A DNA stretch of 64,000 nucleotides from Paenibacillus alkalitolerans (GCF_016482785.1 NZ_JAEMXM010000001.1:757767-821766), one strand, 5' to 3'; shown: positions 1 through 8,878, numbered from the stretch's first letter. Made by a program: numbers and translations. Notes: generated by a model from the letters alone, not told the origin.

Positions 1-441
1 GTTCCGGTCGTTGTCGAGCAACGAATAAATCGTCTCATACGTATGTCCCTCAATAATCAAATAATGGTCCAAAAGCATCCGGGCAATATCTATTAAACCG
101 TCGTCCGGAGCAATCAACTCCGTATTTACAAAATAGCTACCGTCGTATACTTTCCATTCCGCTTCAATGCGCGCGGACACGCTGCAGTATTCGAACGCGG
201 CTTCACGAATCGCCTCCCCGTAAGGCTGGTTTCGTGCGTCGAACGGTGCAACATAAATATGGTGCAGTTCAAAGTTTTCGGACTCGTTCGACGAATGAAC
301 ATACAATTGATTGCGGATCAACGTTGCGTTTACGAGTTTTCGAATAAACAATTCCTCACGAGACACCGTCGCTTGATCGACAAGCCGCACAACCCGCCTG
401 TCGGCTTCCGACCACTCTTGATAACACAATGAGTATTCCAT
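1..441 (-). CDS. Unknown protein, C-terminus cut by window edge
   Basis: An open frame of 147 codons begins at an ATG (439-441) and runs off the left edge without a stop. The start lies one base after the stop of the upstream potassium-channel gene, so the two are almost certainly co-transcribed and probably translationally coupled. The visible protein starts MEYSLCYQEW, is soluble-looking and acidic, with no signal peptide or membrane segment. I do not recognise a family. Its position suggests a partner or regulator of the channel, but that is inference from context only. Confidence 0.65.
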   Translation of the reverse strand, partial: MEYSLCYQEWSEADRRVVRLVDQATVSREELFIRKLVNATLIRNQLYVHSSNESENFELHHIYVAPFDARNQPYGEAIREAAFEYCSVSARIEAEWKVYDGSYFVNTELIAPDDGLIDIARMLLDHYLIIEGHTYETIYSLLDNDRN

Positions 442-442
442 C

Positions 443-1468
443 TTAGTCCTTACGTCCCGCGCCAGTTAGTTTTGCCAGTATGCTTTCGTCGGAAATGACG
501 AACAGCCGCGCGTCCGACGGTATCGCTTCATCCAGCTTCCGGTTTATGTTCATATCACCTTTGTTTGAGATGAGCGTCGCTCCTTTGCTCAATAAATCCG
601 TGAACGCGTCGCGGAAAGTCCGCCATGAAGCGTCGACCGGAACTTCGTAAATATCAGCCCCGTGCCGGCGGCGCAGAAGCTGTGTGATAATATCGATATT
701 CCCCTCCTTGAGCGCCGAACGGACGGCAAGGCGGGAAACCGCGTCATAAGACAAAATGAACTCGTTCACCCGAACGTGGCGGAAATTTTGAATATGTTTA
801 TCCAGCATAATCTCCACTGTCGTATGAATATGCGGGGCGATTCTCTCGAAGCTTGACGCGATCAGCAGCGATTTGCCGTCGACCAGCGATGTTTCGTCGA
901 TGCGGGGATCGGCGAAAATAATTGCGGACCGCGCCTTGTCGACTCCGGCTTTCAGCAATATTTCCTCGGAGGTTGGATCTCCGTTTACGTAATGCACCTT
1001 CGGGTGGTCGAACGGGTGCTTTTCGACTTCATCGATAATGACAACTTCGTCGTTCGGATCGAAGGCGAGAAGCTCTTCTATCGCGAGCTGCGCTTTCTTG
1101 CTCCAGTTCACAATAATGATGTGGTCTTTGCCGTAATAACTCATTTTCCCCTCTCCTCTTCTGCGATGAAATTCGGCGATGGTATCGATGATTTTCCCGA
1201 TGACCAAACTTAGAAGACCGATGCCGAACACATATAGAAACATTGCCAGAATTTTGCCGGGAACCGTTGCGAGATAATAGTCGCCGTAACCAACGGTCGC
1301 TATCGTAGTCATGACATAGTACAGCGCATTGAACCAGTTCCCGAACGTCTCGGGTTCGAGCATGTAACTCAAGGCGGAAGTCGCCAAAATGAATACGATC
1401 GTGATACCGGCAAGCAGAGAATTTTTCAGACGCAATAGTTTCGTCGAAAATTTGCGCAATAAATGCAA
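443..1468 (-). CDS. Two-TM potassium channel with cytoplasmic RCK (TrkA-N) domain
   Basis: This is an ion channel subunit of the YugO/MthK type. It has two membrane segments flanking a pore loop with the K+ selectivity filter TVGYGD, followed by an RCK domain opening with a Rossmann-like strand (DHIIIVNWS) for nucleotide or ion sensing. I chose the TTG at 1468 because a GGAGGTG ribosome binding site (1476-1482) lies seven bases upstream. The longer frame from 1498 would place that site inside the gene. The shorter protein is 341 residues. It would pass K+ across the membrane and be gated by the RCK ring. The unknown gene at 1-441 follows directly. Confidence 0.88.
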   Translation of the reverse strand: MHLLRKFSTKLLRLKNSLLAGITIVFILATSALSYMLEPETFGNWFNALYYVMTTIATVGYGDYYLATVPGKILAMFLYVFGIGLLSLVIGKIIDTIAEFHRRRGEGKMSYYGKDHIIIVNWSKKAQLAIEELLAFDPNDEVVIIDEVEKHPFDHPKVHYVNGDPTSEEILLKAGVDKARSAIIFADPRIDETSLVDGKSLLIASSFERIAPHIHTTVEIMLDKHIQNFRHVRVNEFILSYDAVSRLAVRSALKEGNIDIITQLLRRRHGADIYEVPVDASWRTFRDAFTDLLSKGATLISNKGDMNINRKLDEAIPSDARLFVISDESILAKLTGAGRKD

Positions 1469-1556
1469 AAAGTAACACCTCCGAAAAAAAGCAACCATAA
1501 TGTATACGTGGGATTAAAGAAATAGTTACTTTATCCCGTAAACTTTCTGATTCCCG

Positions 1557-2000
1557 TTATTTATCGTTTTCCAACAACTCAATGATGACTTTAAGATTTT
1601 TGACCGTGTCCATATATGCATAACGGCCTCCTGTGTAATCGCCTTTCTGAATGAGGGGCATACCTTCGGCTTCCATCGCCGATATTTTATCGCCCATCCC
1701 TTCAACGGAAAATGCGATGTGGTGGACGCCTTCGCCGTGCGTATCCAGAAATTGTCTCCATGTGCTCGGGTGCTCATCCGGTTCAATGAGTTCCAATTGC
1801 AGCGAGCCCATATCAAAGAAAGCAAGCTTTGCTCTCGCCTCCGTCGGTTGACCGTTGTAACGCGCATTCGTTTTATCGAGCGTGTCGGTCAAAAACCATT
1901 TCGGTTTCTCAACCCCGAAGAAATCCGCGTAAGCTTGGGAAGTTTTCTCGATGTCCCGGACGATGAGTCCGATTTGCGTAATAAATTGAGTGCCTAACAT
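1557..2000 (-). CDS. VOC (glyoxalase/bleomycin resistance) superfamily protein
   Basis: A 147-residue protein starting MLGTQFITQIGLIVRDIEK, with the paired beta-alpha-beta-beta-beta arrangement of vicinal-oxygen-chelate proteins. The candidate metal-ligand elements are a QLELIEP strand and the GVHHIAFSVEG segment. The pattern most resembles methylmalonyl-CoA epimerase or glyoxalase-like members, but the substrate cannot be read from sequence. It has a strong AAGGAGG site before the ATG. It is a single gene, divergent from the LamG protein gene downstream. Function beyond VOC membership is not assignable. Confidence 0.8.
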   Translation of the reverse strand: MLGTQFITQIGLIVRDIEKTSQAYADFFGVEKPKWFLTDTLDKTNARYNGQPTEARAKLAFFDMGSLQLELIEPDEHPSTWRQFLDTHGEGVHHIAFSVEGMGDKISAMEAEGMPLIQKGDYTGGRYAYMDTVKNLKVIIELLENDK

Positions 2001-2104
2001 ATTGATGATTCCTCCTTATAGGAACATATTGTTTACAGGCGAACACTTGTTTGTTATGATTCTTCTATGCAATTATATAACAATTTGGGAGGATTGGTCA
2101 TCCG

Positions 2105-3268
2105 ATGGACTCGTTGCGCAACGGTTTAATTGCGGAATTTTTGTTTGACGGAAACGCTCTCGACACCGGCAATTCAGGCAATTACAGCGGGCAAGTGTAT
2201 GGCGCCGTTCCGACGGCGGATCGTTTCGGAAATCCCGGAAGCGCTTACGAGTTTGACGGAATCAACGACTACATCTTGGTACAGCCGGCTCCGAAGTTGA
2301 ATAAGGAAGCGTTCTCGCTTTCCGTCTGGGTCCGTTACGGTCGCGATGCCAAGCTTTCCTGGTGGAACAATGCGATCATCTCGCAGGACGGCCATGAAGG
2401 GCGGCGAGTATTCCAATTGAGCACCTATGACAACCGTGTTACGTGGCACCGGTTTTTTCAATCCGACGAAGTGTTCGTCCAGGAACCGGTGAGGACCGGG
2501 CTTTGGGAGCATTATGTGACCGTGTTTGACGGAAGCACGCATAAGCTGTATCGGAACGGTATCCTCATGACCGAGAAACCGGGCCGATTAGAACCCAATG
2601 AAGAGGAGCCGCTGTATATCGGACGAAAGTCTACCGACGAGCCTTACTTCTTCTTCCACGGCGCCATCGACGACATTCGAATGTATGACCGCCCCCTGAC
2701 AGACGATGAAATTATCGCTCTCTATACCGAGAACGGTTGGGATAATCCGAAATTTATTGCGGCGGCGCAGCGGGCGAAATCCGGCTCGGACAGTGTGGAA
2801 ATCAAGCACAAGCGGGAGCCGAATCAGAAGCTTAGAGTCGAAAACACGAACTTCGCCTACTCGATTTTCGTGAACTGCCGTGCGGAGGACGTCAAGTTTC
2901 ACGACGTATCGATGCCGGACTTGTCGATCGAATGCGCGGATCTTCGCCGAACAAGACTGCATAATGTGAACTTCAGTAACGGTAAAATAAGCGACGCCAA
3001 CTTGAGCGATCTGGAAATCGACGGCGCACAATTGGGCGGAGCTTACATTCATAACATCGGGTTGCCGCCGAAAGGCCATCCGGCTTTCGTGGAAGGCGCG
3101 AAACAGCGTCCGCTGCGTTTCGAGAATTGCGATCTCCAAGGAAGCAAAATTGAAAATTGCAATTTAAGCGGTGTCGCAATCGAGCGCTGCAACGTGCAAG
3201 GGACGACCATTGACGGCATTTCCGTCGAAGCGCTGCTCGACGCATATAAGCTTAGCAGGCAAGTTTAA
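2105..3268 (+). CDS. LamG-domain protein with C-terminal pentapeptide-like beta-helix
   Basis: A 387-residue protein. Residues about 8-210 form a LamG/concanavalin-like jelly roll (GLIAEFLFDGNALD, YEFDGINDYI, LYIGRKS, GAIDDIRMYDRPL). Residues about 235-375 contain degenerate pentapeptide-like repeats (FVNCRAEDVKF, CADLRRTRLHNVNF, CDLQGSKIENCNL), which suggest a right-handed quadrilateral beta-helix. There is no signal peptide, so it is probably cytoplasmic, which is unusual for a LamG protein. The ATG follows a GGGAGGA site. It is a single gene ending in a short hairpin shared with the convergent kinase gene. The ligand or partner is unknown. Confidence 0.75.
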   Translation: MDSLRNGLIAEFLFDGNALDTGNSGNYSGQVYGAVPTADRFGNPGSAYEFDGINDYILVQPAPKLNKEAFSLSVWVRYGRDAKLSWWNNAIISQDGHEGRRVFQLSTYDNRVTWHRFFQSDEVFVQEPVRTGLWEHYVTVFDGSTHKLYRNGILMTEKPGRLEPNEEEPLYIGRKSTDEPYFFFHGAIDDIRMYDRPLTDDEIIALYTENGWDNPKFIAAAQRAKSGSDSVEIKHKREPNQKLRVENTNFAYSIFVNCRAEDVKFHDVSMPDLSIECADLRRTRLHNVNFSNGKISDANLSDLEIDGAQLGGAYIHNIGLPPKGHPAFVEGAKQRPLRFENCDLQGSKIENCNLSGVAIERCNVQGTTIDGISVEALLDAYKLSRQV

Positions 3269-3279
3269 GTGAACTTAGC

Positions 3280-3302
3280 GAGGCTGCCGATAATGCGGCC
3301 TC
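3280..3302. terminator. Weak hairpin between convergent genes
   Basis: GAGGC (3280-3284) pairs with GCCTC (3298-3302) and is followed by a T-rich run. It lies between the convergent LamG and kinase genes. The stem is only five pairs, so termination strength is uncertain. Confidence 0.4.
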
Positions 3303-3308
3303 TCTTAT

Positions 3309-4175
3309 TTACCGTTCCAATTGTAGGAGTCTTCTATCAATAAGATCCAAGAGCCACTCTCGTTCGCCGGGGACATTTTCCCGCAGCCTGGCGGCCGCGA
3401 CAGGCAGCATCCATGCTTCGATTTCGGCAAGCTTTACCTTCGTAAGCTTTCGATACTCCTCCAAATAATTAGTATGTAGTATGTTCTTTATTAATCGGAT
3501 CGGCAAAGCCATAAGTTTGGAAGTTCCCGGCGGGATAAACGGCGTCCGGAACATCAAGCAGGTTCTGGCCGCATCTCCCGCAGGATCGCCCGTGCAAGCA
3601 TTGGTCCAGTCAATCGCAATCGATTCGGATCCGGTCATAAGGATATTATCCGGGTGGAGATCGCCATGGCATATCCGGGAACCATCAGGCAAATCGTGAA
3701 GAACCTTGCATATTGTTTCCGTTGTCTCTTTGAGCAGCTCGAATGAAACTCGTATTGCCCGTTCCATTGTTACTTTCTGACGGGGAAGCTTCGCTCCGCT
3801 GCAGCAATGAATATTGCTGTGGAGCTTGGCCATTGTACGCGCGAAGAACGCGGCTCGCCATGGTGAAGCTTGCATAATGGCCAACATAGAGGACCCTCTG
3901 ATTCGATCGAATACAATCCCATTCCGGCCGCACTCCTCTACGATTTCATAAACAGCCGGCGCAGGAACGCCCGCATCTTTGACTGCTTTCGCAATTTCCG
4001 CTTCATGACTAATCATTTCCGGTTTGCACCAATCGTAATAAAGCTTTAATATTTTATTCTCTTGCCACTCATAGACTTCGGCTGTCATCCCTTTGCCGAT
4101 CAACGCGCCTTTTTGGATATGACCCACCACCTTTTTAGATTGTATAACCCCTTTACTCGCGCACATTTTGACCAT
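3309..4175 (-). CDS. APH-family small-molecule kinase
   Basis: A 288-residue protein of the aminoglycoside phosphotransferase/choline kinase fold. It has a glycine-rich loop (GKGMTAEVYEW), a Brenner motif HGDLHPDN with catalytic D172 and N177, and a metal-binding D189 (AIDWTN). The family phosphorylates hydroxyls on aminoglycosides, homoserine, choline or other small molecules using ATP. Nothing in the sequence fixes the substrate, and resistance should not be assumed. It is a single gene divergent from the EamA exporter. Alternative starts inside the first 16 codons are possible because no strong ribosome binding site precedes the first ATG. Confidence 0.8.
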   Translation of the reverse strand: MVKMCASKGVIQSKKVVGHIQKGALIGKGMTAEVYEWQENKILKLYYDWCKPEMISHEAEIAKAVKDAGVPAPAVYEIVEECGRNGIVFDRIRGSSMLAIMQASPWRAAFFARTMAKLHSNIHCCSGAKLPRQKVTMERAIRVSFELLKETTETICKVLHDLPDGSRICHGDLHPDNILMTGSESIAIDWTNACTGDPAGDAARTCLMFRTPFIPPGTSKLMALPIRLIKNILHTNYLEEYRKLTKVKLAEIEAWMLPVAAARLRENVPGEREWLLDLIDRRLLQLER

Positions 4176-4216
4176 ATAATGAATCCCAATTGCAATCGAA
4201 GGATGGAAAAGGAACT

Positions 4217-5170
4217 ATGAGTCATAATAAATCGCTCGAAGACCGCAGGTCTGAGCTGTGGGCATATATCGCTCTGCTAGTGTTGGCGTTCATTTGGGGA
4301 CTTCACGGAGTCGTGGGAAAATCGCTTGAAGCGCGCATGAACCCGCTGTCCCTCACCGTATGGCGTTATACTTTTACCACGATATGCTACTCGTTGATTT
4401 GGGCCGGAAGCATTAGACGGATATTCTCTTACGATTGGCGAACGCTTGTTCAACTCGCGCTGGCGGGTGTTTTGATCGTTGTTATATATCCGCTGTTCTT
4501 CTATCAATCGCTCCCGTTTTTGACACCGATCGAAAGCCTTGTCATCATGAACACTTCCCCCCTGCTTGCCGCATTAATGGCATTCGGTTTTTTGCGGGAA
4601 CGCATCAACGCATGGGGCTGGGCGGGAATTGCGGTTTCTTTCGGCGGTATCGCGCTGCTGATTCGAGGCGAATCGTCTTTTCAAGGCACGCTTTATGGTT
4701 TCGCTTTATGTGCCGTCGGAGCGCTTGCCTTCGCCGGGTATGTAGTGCTGACGAGACGATTGATGCAAACCGTGGCACTGAAGGAAATGCTTACCGGAAC
4801 AACGGTAATCGGAACAATCTGTTTATGGCTGCTCGCCGCAGTACAGGGTGAACTGCAAGGAGTTTGGGTTCCGATCTTCAATCTGAATGGCAGCGGTTGG
4901 TTTGAGCTTCTGTTTGTCGTTCTGTTCGTCAGTGTGTTAGGTTATGCGTTAAACGCTTACGGCGCCAAGCGTCTACCGGGAGGAATTGCGGCCGCCGTCA
5001 GCCTCTATCCCCAGCCTGCATTCGCCGCATTGTTTCAGTGGGTATGGTTCGGTCTTGTGCCGACAGTATGGAGCGTAGCAAGCGCATTGCTGGTTTTCGG
5101 CGGCGTTGCGCTCAGTAAATATCAAGGACAGGCAAAGGCACCGAAGCCGAAGCCTGTCGTTACCAAATAA
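4217..5170 (+). CDS. EamA/DMT-family transporter
   Basis: A ten-segment drug/metabolite transporter made of two EamA repeats. The first begins near LVLAFIWGLHGVVGKS and the second near YGFALCAVGALAFAGYVVL, and there is a short lysine-rich tail. Such proteins export amino acids, nucleosides or other small metabolites. I prefer the ATG at 4217 over the in-frame TTG at 4190 because GGATGG/AAGGA sequence precedes it and the extra nine residues are charged and not conserved-looking. It is a single gene, convergent with the cyclase gene and ending 9 bp from it. Confidence 0.82.
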   Translation: MSHNKSLEDRRSELWAYIALLVLAFIWGLHGVVGKSLEARMNPLSLTVWRYTFTTICYSLIWAGSIRRIFSYDWRTLVQLALAGVLIVVIYPLFFYQSLPFLTPIESLVIMNTSPLLAALMAFGFLRERINAWGWAGIAVSFGGIALLIRGESSFQGTLYGFALCAVGALAFAGYVVLTRRLMQTVALKEMLTGTTVIGTICLWLLAAVQGELQGVWVPIFNLNGSGWFELLFVVLFVSVLGYALNAYGAKRLPGGIAAAVSLYPQPAFAALFQWVWFGLVPTVWSVASALLVFGGVALSKYQGQAKAPKPKPVVTK

Positions 5171-5179
5171 ATTCGGCTG

Positions 5180-5929
5180 CTACGGGATAATCGCCACCGC
5201 TCTGATCGGCGAACCGGTTCCATTGGCTATCTTTAACGGCAATGCCATGAAGAAACATTTGGGCGGCAGCAGCTGCAAATTGTCCAGACATTCTATCAAG
5301 TAGATTTGTTTGCGCAATACTTTCTGATGGAAATAACAGGTTCCTCTAATAACACCTTCTACTACCGGTGTTCCGACAGCCGCCGTATCCGTTCCGACGG
5401 CTCTCGCTTTCTTGTCTATCAAATAGTCCGCTACGTCCTCCGTGAAACCTGGTTGATTATCGGCGTAGTAACCCCACTCCTTCGAAGTCGTCCAATAACG
5501 CATCCAACCGAATCGGATCAATACAATATCGCCTTCGTCAATGTCCGTTTCGGTCTTCCGCAATGCGGCTTGAATATCCGCAAGACTCGCTCTTTCTCCC
5601 GGTTTCCACTCTCTATCGCTTAAATCAATGACCGTGCACTTGCCGATCAATGCATCCGGCATAACATTTTCAATTGTTAATGTCGTTAAATCTCCATGAA
5701 TGTGAAACGGCGCATCTGCATGAGTCCCGGTATGCTCGCCCATAGAAATCAATTGGTTTGCGTATCCGTCGTGTTCATGCGTTGCCGCCGCGTCGATCGC
5801 TAGAGGTGGATGAGTCGGCCATCTTGGGATCCCCTTCTCCAATAAAACCGATAAATCAATTATCTTTGAAGCTCGAAAAATATTATTTAATATAGTTAAC
5901 GAATCAACGGAAATGTTCCGCATCTCCAT
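5180..5929 (-). CDS. Cyclase/kynurenine-formamidase-like metal hydrolase
   Basis: A 249-residue member of the putative cyclase (KynB-like) family. The metal-binding signature is visible as H66-T-G-T-H70-A-D72-A-P-F-H76. Family members hydrolyse amide, formyl or lactone-type bonds using Zn2+ or Mn2+, as in arylformamidase and isatin hydrolase. It starts 25 bp after the stop of an APH-type kinase gene with a good AGGGAGGGG site, so the two form an operon. The pairing may indicate that a phosphorylated small molecule is handled, but the substrate is unknown. Confidence 0.8.
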   Translation of the reverse strand: MEMRNISVDSLTILNNIFRASKIIDLSVLLEKGIPRWPTHPPLAIDAAATHEHDGYANQLISMGEHTGTHADAPFHIHGDLTTLTIENVMPDALIGKCTVIDLSDREWKPGERASLADIQAALRKTETDIDEGDIVLIRFGWMRYWTTSKEWGYYADNQPGFTEDVADYLIDKKARAVGTDTAAVGTPVVEGVIRGTCYFHQKVLRKQIYLIECLDNLQLLPPKCFFMALPLKIANGTGSPIRAVAIIP

Positions 5930-5954
5930 TTTAGATGCCCCTCCCTCATCTACT

Positions 5955-6974
5955 TCAATTGATTAACGAGGTTAATTTTCGTTCTTCTAACTGCGGTCCG
6001 TACCTGCTCGCTGCCGTATCACTAATATGCTTTTTCAAAAATTCGGCTTCATCGATCCCGTCAAAGTAACGACCCAAGAAATGTACAAACACATCCAATC
6101 GTCTAAGTTGAACCAAGACCGGCAAAGCTTCAATCTCCGGATCGCTCAACGTTACGGCCGAAGCGAATCCGTCCATAAACAGCTTCAATTTATCCCAGAA
6201 CACCGAATCATTCGGTTCCTTCACCATCATATCCGAGATGCAAACGGCCGCTTCCATCACCCGAAGATCCCTGGTAACAAACTCGAAGTCGAGAATTGCC
6301 GAGATGCGGTGATCGGATCCTGCCAATACGTTCGATTCGTTCAAATCGCCGTGAATGATTTGATGAGGCAGTGCGGTCAGACGAGGTCCGAAATGGTTGA
6401 ATTTCTTCAGTTGATCTCCGATCCACCGCAGTTCGCGGGATACATCCTGAAACGGTTTCGGAGCATGCTCGCACCATTCGATCACTTTATGCATCGGGCA
6501 GTTCGGATGAGTTTGTTCAATCTTATAGTAAGGTTGATATATGAAGGGCTGCTCTATTCGGACGTTGTTTAGAGCAACCAATAACGAACCGGCGCTTTGG
6601 CCAAACGAGTAAACGGTTTCCGGACGGTCAAACACGGGATTAACCCCGGGTATGTATCTCATCAAGCTTGCTATTTTATCCGATCCGTCGTTTAACCGAA
6701 CAACAGTTTGTCCGCTCCGTGTCGAAACCGGCTGCGGCACTTGAAACGGCAGGGCTGTATATTTGGAAAGCTCCGCCAAGACGGTGTGCTCGATCATTAC
6801 CTTTGACTCGTCCTTATGAGTTTCATAAATGCGCAAGACGTATTTGTTACCTTCCACTTCTACATACAAAGTTGTATTGTTTACCCCGCTGGATCCGGTC
6901 GTAACATTCCATTGCGAACCCGGCTCGAAATATGAAGATAACAGTTGATCGATCGCTACCGCGTCAGACTTCAT
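5955..6974 (-). CDS. APH-family phosphotransferase (homoserine kinase II-like)
   Basis: A 339-residue kinase with the APH fold. It has an N-lobe ATP-binding strand (KYVLRIY), a Brenner motif HGDLNESN with D210 and N215, and D229 in ILDFEF for Mg2+. Its length and the LDFEFV form resemble the homoserine kinase/YcbJ-like branch more than true aminoglycoside kinases. It is the first gene of an operon with the cyclase-like hydrolase and has an AGAGGAGT ribosome binding site. The phosphate acceptor is unknown. It is not closely similar to the other APH-type kinase at 3309-4175. Confidence 0.8.
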   Translation of the reverse strand: MKSDAVAIDQLLSSYFEPGSQWNVTTGSSGVNNTTLYVEVEGNKYVLRIYETHKDESKVMIEHTVLAELSKYTALPFQVPQPVSTRSGQTVVRLNDGSDKIASLMRYIPGVNPVFDRPETVYSFGQSAGSLLVALNNVRIEQPFIYQPYYKIEQTHPNCPMHKVIEWCEHAPKPFQDVSRELRWIGDQLKKFNHFGPRLTALPHQIIHGDLNESNVLAGSDHRISAILDFEFVTRDLRVMEAAVCISDMMVKEPNDSVFWDKLKLFMDGFASAVTLSDPEIEALPVLVQLRRLDVFVHFLGRYFDGIDEAEFLKKHISDTAASRYGPQLEERKLTSLIN

Positions 6975-7005
6975 TCAGAAGACTCCTCTTAGCAAAATAA
7001 ATGAT

Positions 7006-7033
7006 AAAAAGTGACGCTTGTTCGGCGTCACTT
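7006..7033 (-). terminator. Intrinsic terminator after the aldo/keto reductase gene
   Basis: A perfect 9-bp stem, AAGTGACGC (7009-7017) with GCGTCACTT (7025-7033). On the minus strand it is followed by a T run (7006-7010). It separates the reductase gene from the kinase-cyclase operon. Confidence 0.8.
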
Positions 7034-7057
7034 CGGATGCGACAGCTATGCAGCAGA

Positions 7058-7936
7058 CTACGCGATGGAAGTCGGTGCGCCGAAGATGGTGCTATAACCG
7101 CTAATGGAGCTTAAGATGCGCTCCGCCTCTTCATCTTTCATGCTTCCATACCTTTCGACGGCGTCAACGATTTTCGGGAACAGGTGTATGTCGCCCGCGC
7201 TGGCGAAACCGGCCAAGCCCGGGAAAGAAAGCACGAAATGCACGCAAGCGTCGATTATATCCTCCCGGTCGAACGGTTCATACCAAGTTGCGTATGTACG
7301 GTGCTGGTTTTCCGCCCATGGACCCTTCGCGATCGCTTTAATCGCTCTGACCGCGGCTTGCTGCTTGCCGGCTTCTTCCATTAACGCGTCGAACGATTCG
7401 CGATATTCGGGAAGCGAGAACATGTAATAATTCAGAGGTAATAATACCGTTTCAAAAGGATACCGGCGAAGAGCCTCCAAATGCGTTACCGGAGCTTGAT
7501 GCCCGTGACCGGTAATTCCTATCGATTTTACAATGCCTTCCTCCTTCGCCTCGATCGCAGCTTCCAATGAGCCGCCTTTGCGGGTGCATTGATCAAGCTC
7601 GTCGATCGTTCCTACGGCATGAAGTTGGAGCAAATCGACGGAATCTACCCGCATTCTTTCCAGGGAGCGGTAAATTTCTTCCTTCGCTTTTTCTTTTGTC
7701 CGTTCTCCGGTTTTCGTAGCGAGAAATATATCGTTTCTCACCTTGCTGATGATCGGACCCATACGTATTTCCGCATCTCCATAACCTGCTGCCGTATCGA
7801 AATGATTAATGCCGTGCCGAAGAGCAAAAGAAATTGACTCGTCGGCTTCTTGCTGCGTAACGCTTCCAAGACTCGCCGCGCCGAACATGACCACTGAGCT
7901 TTCATGACCGATTCGTCCTAATTTCCGATTTAACAT
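7058..7936 (-). CDS. Aldo/keto reductase
   Basis: A 292-residue TIM-barrel oxidoreductase with the full AKR catalytic tetrad: D47 and Y52 in [13 protein letters not shown]75 in LATKTGE and H106 in LLQLHAVG. It would reduce aldehydes or ketones with NADPH in the cytoplasm. The C-terminal half is less typical, lacking an obvious long NADPH-binding loop, as in the shorter bacterial AKR families. A strong AAGGAGG site precedes the ATG. It is a single gene with its own terminator. The substrate is not predictable. Confidence 0.85.
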   Translation of the reverse strand: MLNRKLGRIGHESSVVMFGAASLGSVTQQEADESISFALRHGINHFDTAAGYGDAEIRMGPIISKVRNDIFLATKTGERTKEKAKEEIYRSLERMRVDSVDLLQLHAVGTIDELDQCTRKGGSLEAAIEAKEEGIVKSIGITGHGHQAPVTHLEALRRYPFETVLLPLNYYMFSLPEYRESFDALMEEAGKQQAAVRAIKAIAKGPWAENQHRTYATWYEPFDREDIIDACVHFVLSFPGLAGFASAGDIHLFPKIVDAVERYGSMKDEEAERILSSISGYSTIFGAPTSIA

Positions 7937-7991
7937 TCCGACACATCCTCCTTAGAAGCTGATTTGCTTTCATTATACTTTATTATCAGCC

Positions 7992-8510
7992 CTAATTGTT
8001 TAATTTGGTCATTTGAAGAACGTCGAACAGATTGATTCTTTGCCGGGTTTGATCATGATATAAGCCGTTATCCTGAATGCGGTCAACGAATAATACGCCG
8101 TTCAAGTGATCGATCTCATGTTGGATGCATCTGGCTGTATAATCTTCGGCTTCTATAGTAACCGTTTCTCCGCTGCGGTTCAGGCTCGTTAATTTAACAT
8201 ATTTCGCCCGGCTAACTATCCCTGTATATCCGGGAAACGACAAGCAAGCCTCCGGTCCAGTCTGATCTCCCTTGGATTCCACAATTTCAGGATTCATGAG
8301 CTCGATTAACCCTTCTCCGCAATCCATCACGATAACCCTTCGCAGTATTCCGACTTGCGGAGCCGCCAAGCCCGCTCTGCCTTCCGCTGCATAGATGGTG
8401 TCCGCCAAATCATCGAGCAATTTTAGAATTTTTGGACTGACCTGATCTACTGGCTTGGCAATCTTTCTTAAAATCGGATCGCCGAAAGGAAGAATTGCTC
8501 TTTCTGCCAT
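7992..8510 (-). CDS. def: Peptide deformylase
   Basis: A 172-residue metal hydrolase that removes the N-formyl group from nascent proteins. All three motifs are present: GLAAPQVG (47-54), EACLS (87-91, metal ligand C89, with Ala in place of the usual Gly) and QHEIDH (H131, catalytic E132, H135). It begins 14 bp after an HTH regulator gene, with an AGGAGG site, forming a two-gene operon. The association with a dedicated repressor suggests an extra, regulated deformylase copy and not the housekeeping one. That is inference, since only one copy is visible here. Confidence 0.92.
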   Translation of the reverse strand: MAERAILPFGDPILRKIAKPVDQVSPKILKLLDDLADTIYAAEGRAGLAAPQVGILRRVIVMDCGEGLIELMNPEIVESKGDQTGPEACLSFPGYTGIVSRAKYVKLTSLNRSGETVTIEAEDYTARCIQHEIDHLNGVLFVDRIQDNGLYHDQTRQRINLFDVLQMTKLNN

Positions 8511-8524
8511 AGCTTAGCTTCCTC

Positions 8525-8770
8525 CTACGCGTTCAACGTCTTCATGTATGTTGGCGTGTGTGACCATAGATCGCTTGGTGTGCATTCCAAAGCCGTACAC
8601 AAAGCATCCAAGGTTTCCGCTTTCATCTGTTTCGGTTCGCCGTTGATTAAAGCGCTAATAGAAGGGGCGGACAATTCGTATCCGGCCTCCTCCTTTAACA
8701 AACGGGCCAACTCCGCTCCAGTCCAAATTCCTCTATCCGCCATAATCTTTCGCAGCATCCAAACCAGCAT
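8525..8770 (-). CDS. XRE-family HTH regulator of the deformylase operon
   Basis: An 81-residue Cro/CI-type DNA-binding protein. The helix-turn-helix covers roughly residues 18-60 (GAELARLLKEEAG ... SAPSISALINGEP), and the rest is a short C-terminal helix (LCTALECTPSDLW), as in single-domain XRE repressors. It is the first gene of an operon with peptide deformylase. Two near-identical 15-bp palindromes sit just upstream (8789-8803 and 8809-8823), which fits autorepression. No effector domain is present, so derepression probably depends on abundance, proteolysis or a partner. Confidence 0.82.
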   Translation of the reverse strand: MLVWMLRKIMADRGIWTGAELARLLKEEAGYELSAPSISALINGEPKQMKAETLDALCTALECTPSDLWSHTPTYMKTLNA

Positions 8771-8787
8771 ATGTTAATCCTCCAACG

Positions 8788-8823
8788 CTTTAGGCTCCAC
8801 CTAAAAATATTAGGCACCGCCTA
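8788..8823 (-). promoter_or_regulatory. Tandem operator palindromes upstream of HTH-def
   Basis: Two 15-bp palindromes, TTAGGCTCCACCTAA (8789-8803) and TTAGGCACCGCCTAA (8809-8823), differ at only two positions. Their centres are 20 bp apart, about two helical turns. They lie 18 bp upstream of the HTH start codon, where they would cover the promoter. The arrangement is that of a cooperative operator for a small dimeric repressor. Confidence 0.75.
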
Positions 8824-8854
8824 ACATAACATTATTTCCAAAATTATTCAAGAA

Positions 8855-8878
8855 AGAAAAACCACCAGACAAGGCGGT
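8855..8878 (-). terminator. Terminator of the monooxygenase gene
   Basis: AACCACC (8859-8865) pairs with GGCGGTT (8872-8878) with one G-T wobble. The minus-strand transcript then has a run of T residues. It directly follows the stop codon of the gene at 8879-9208. Confidence 0.7.
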
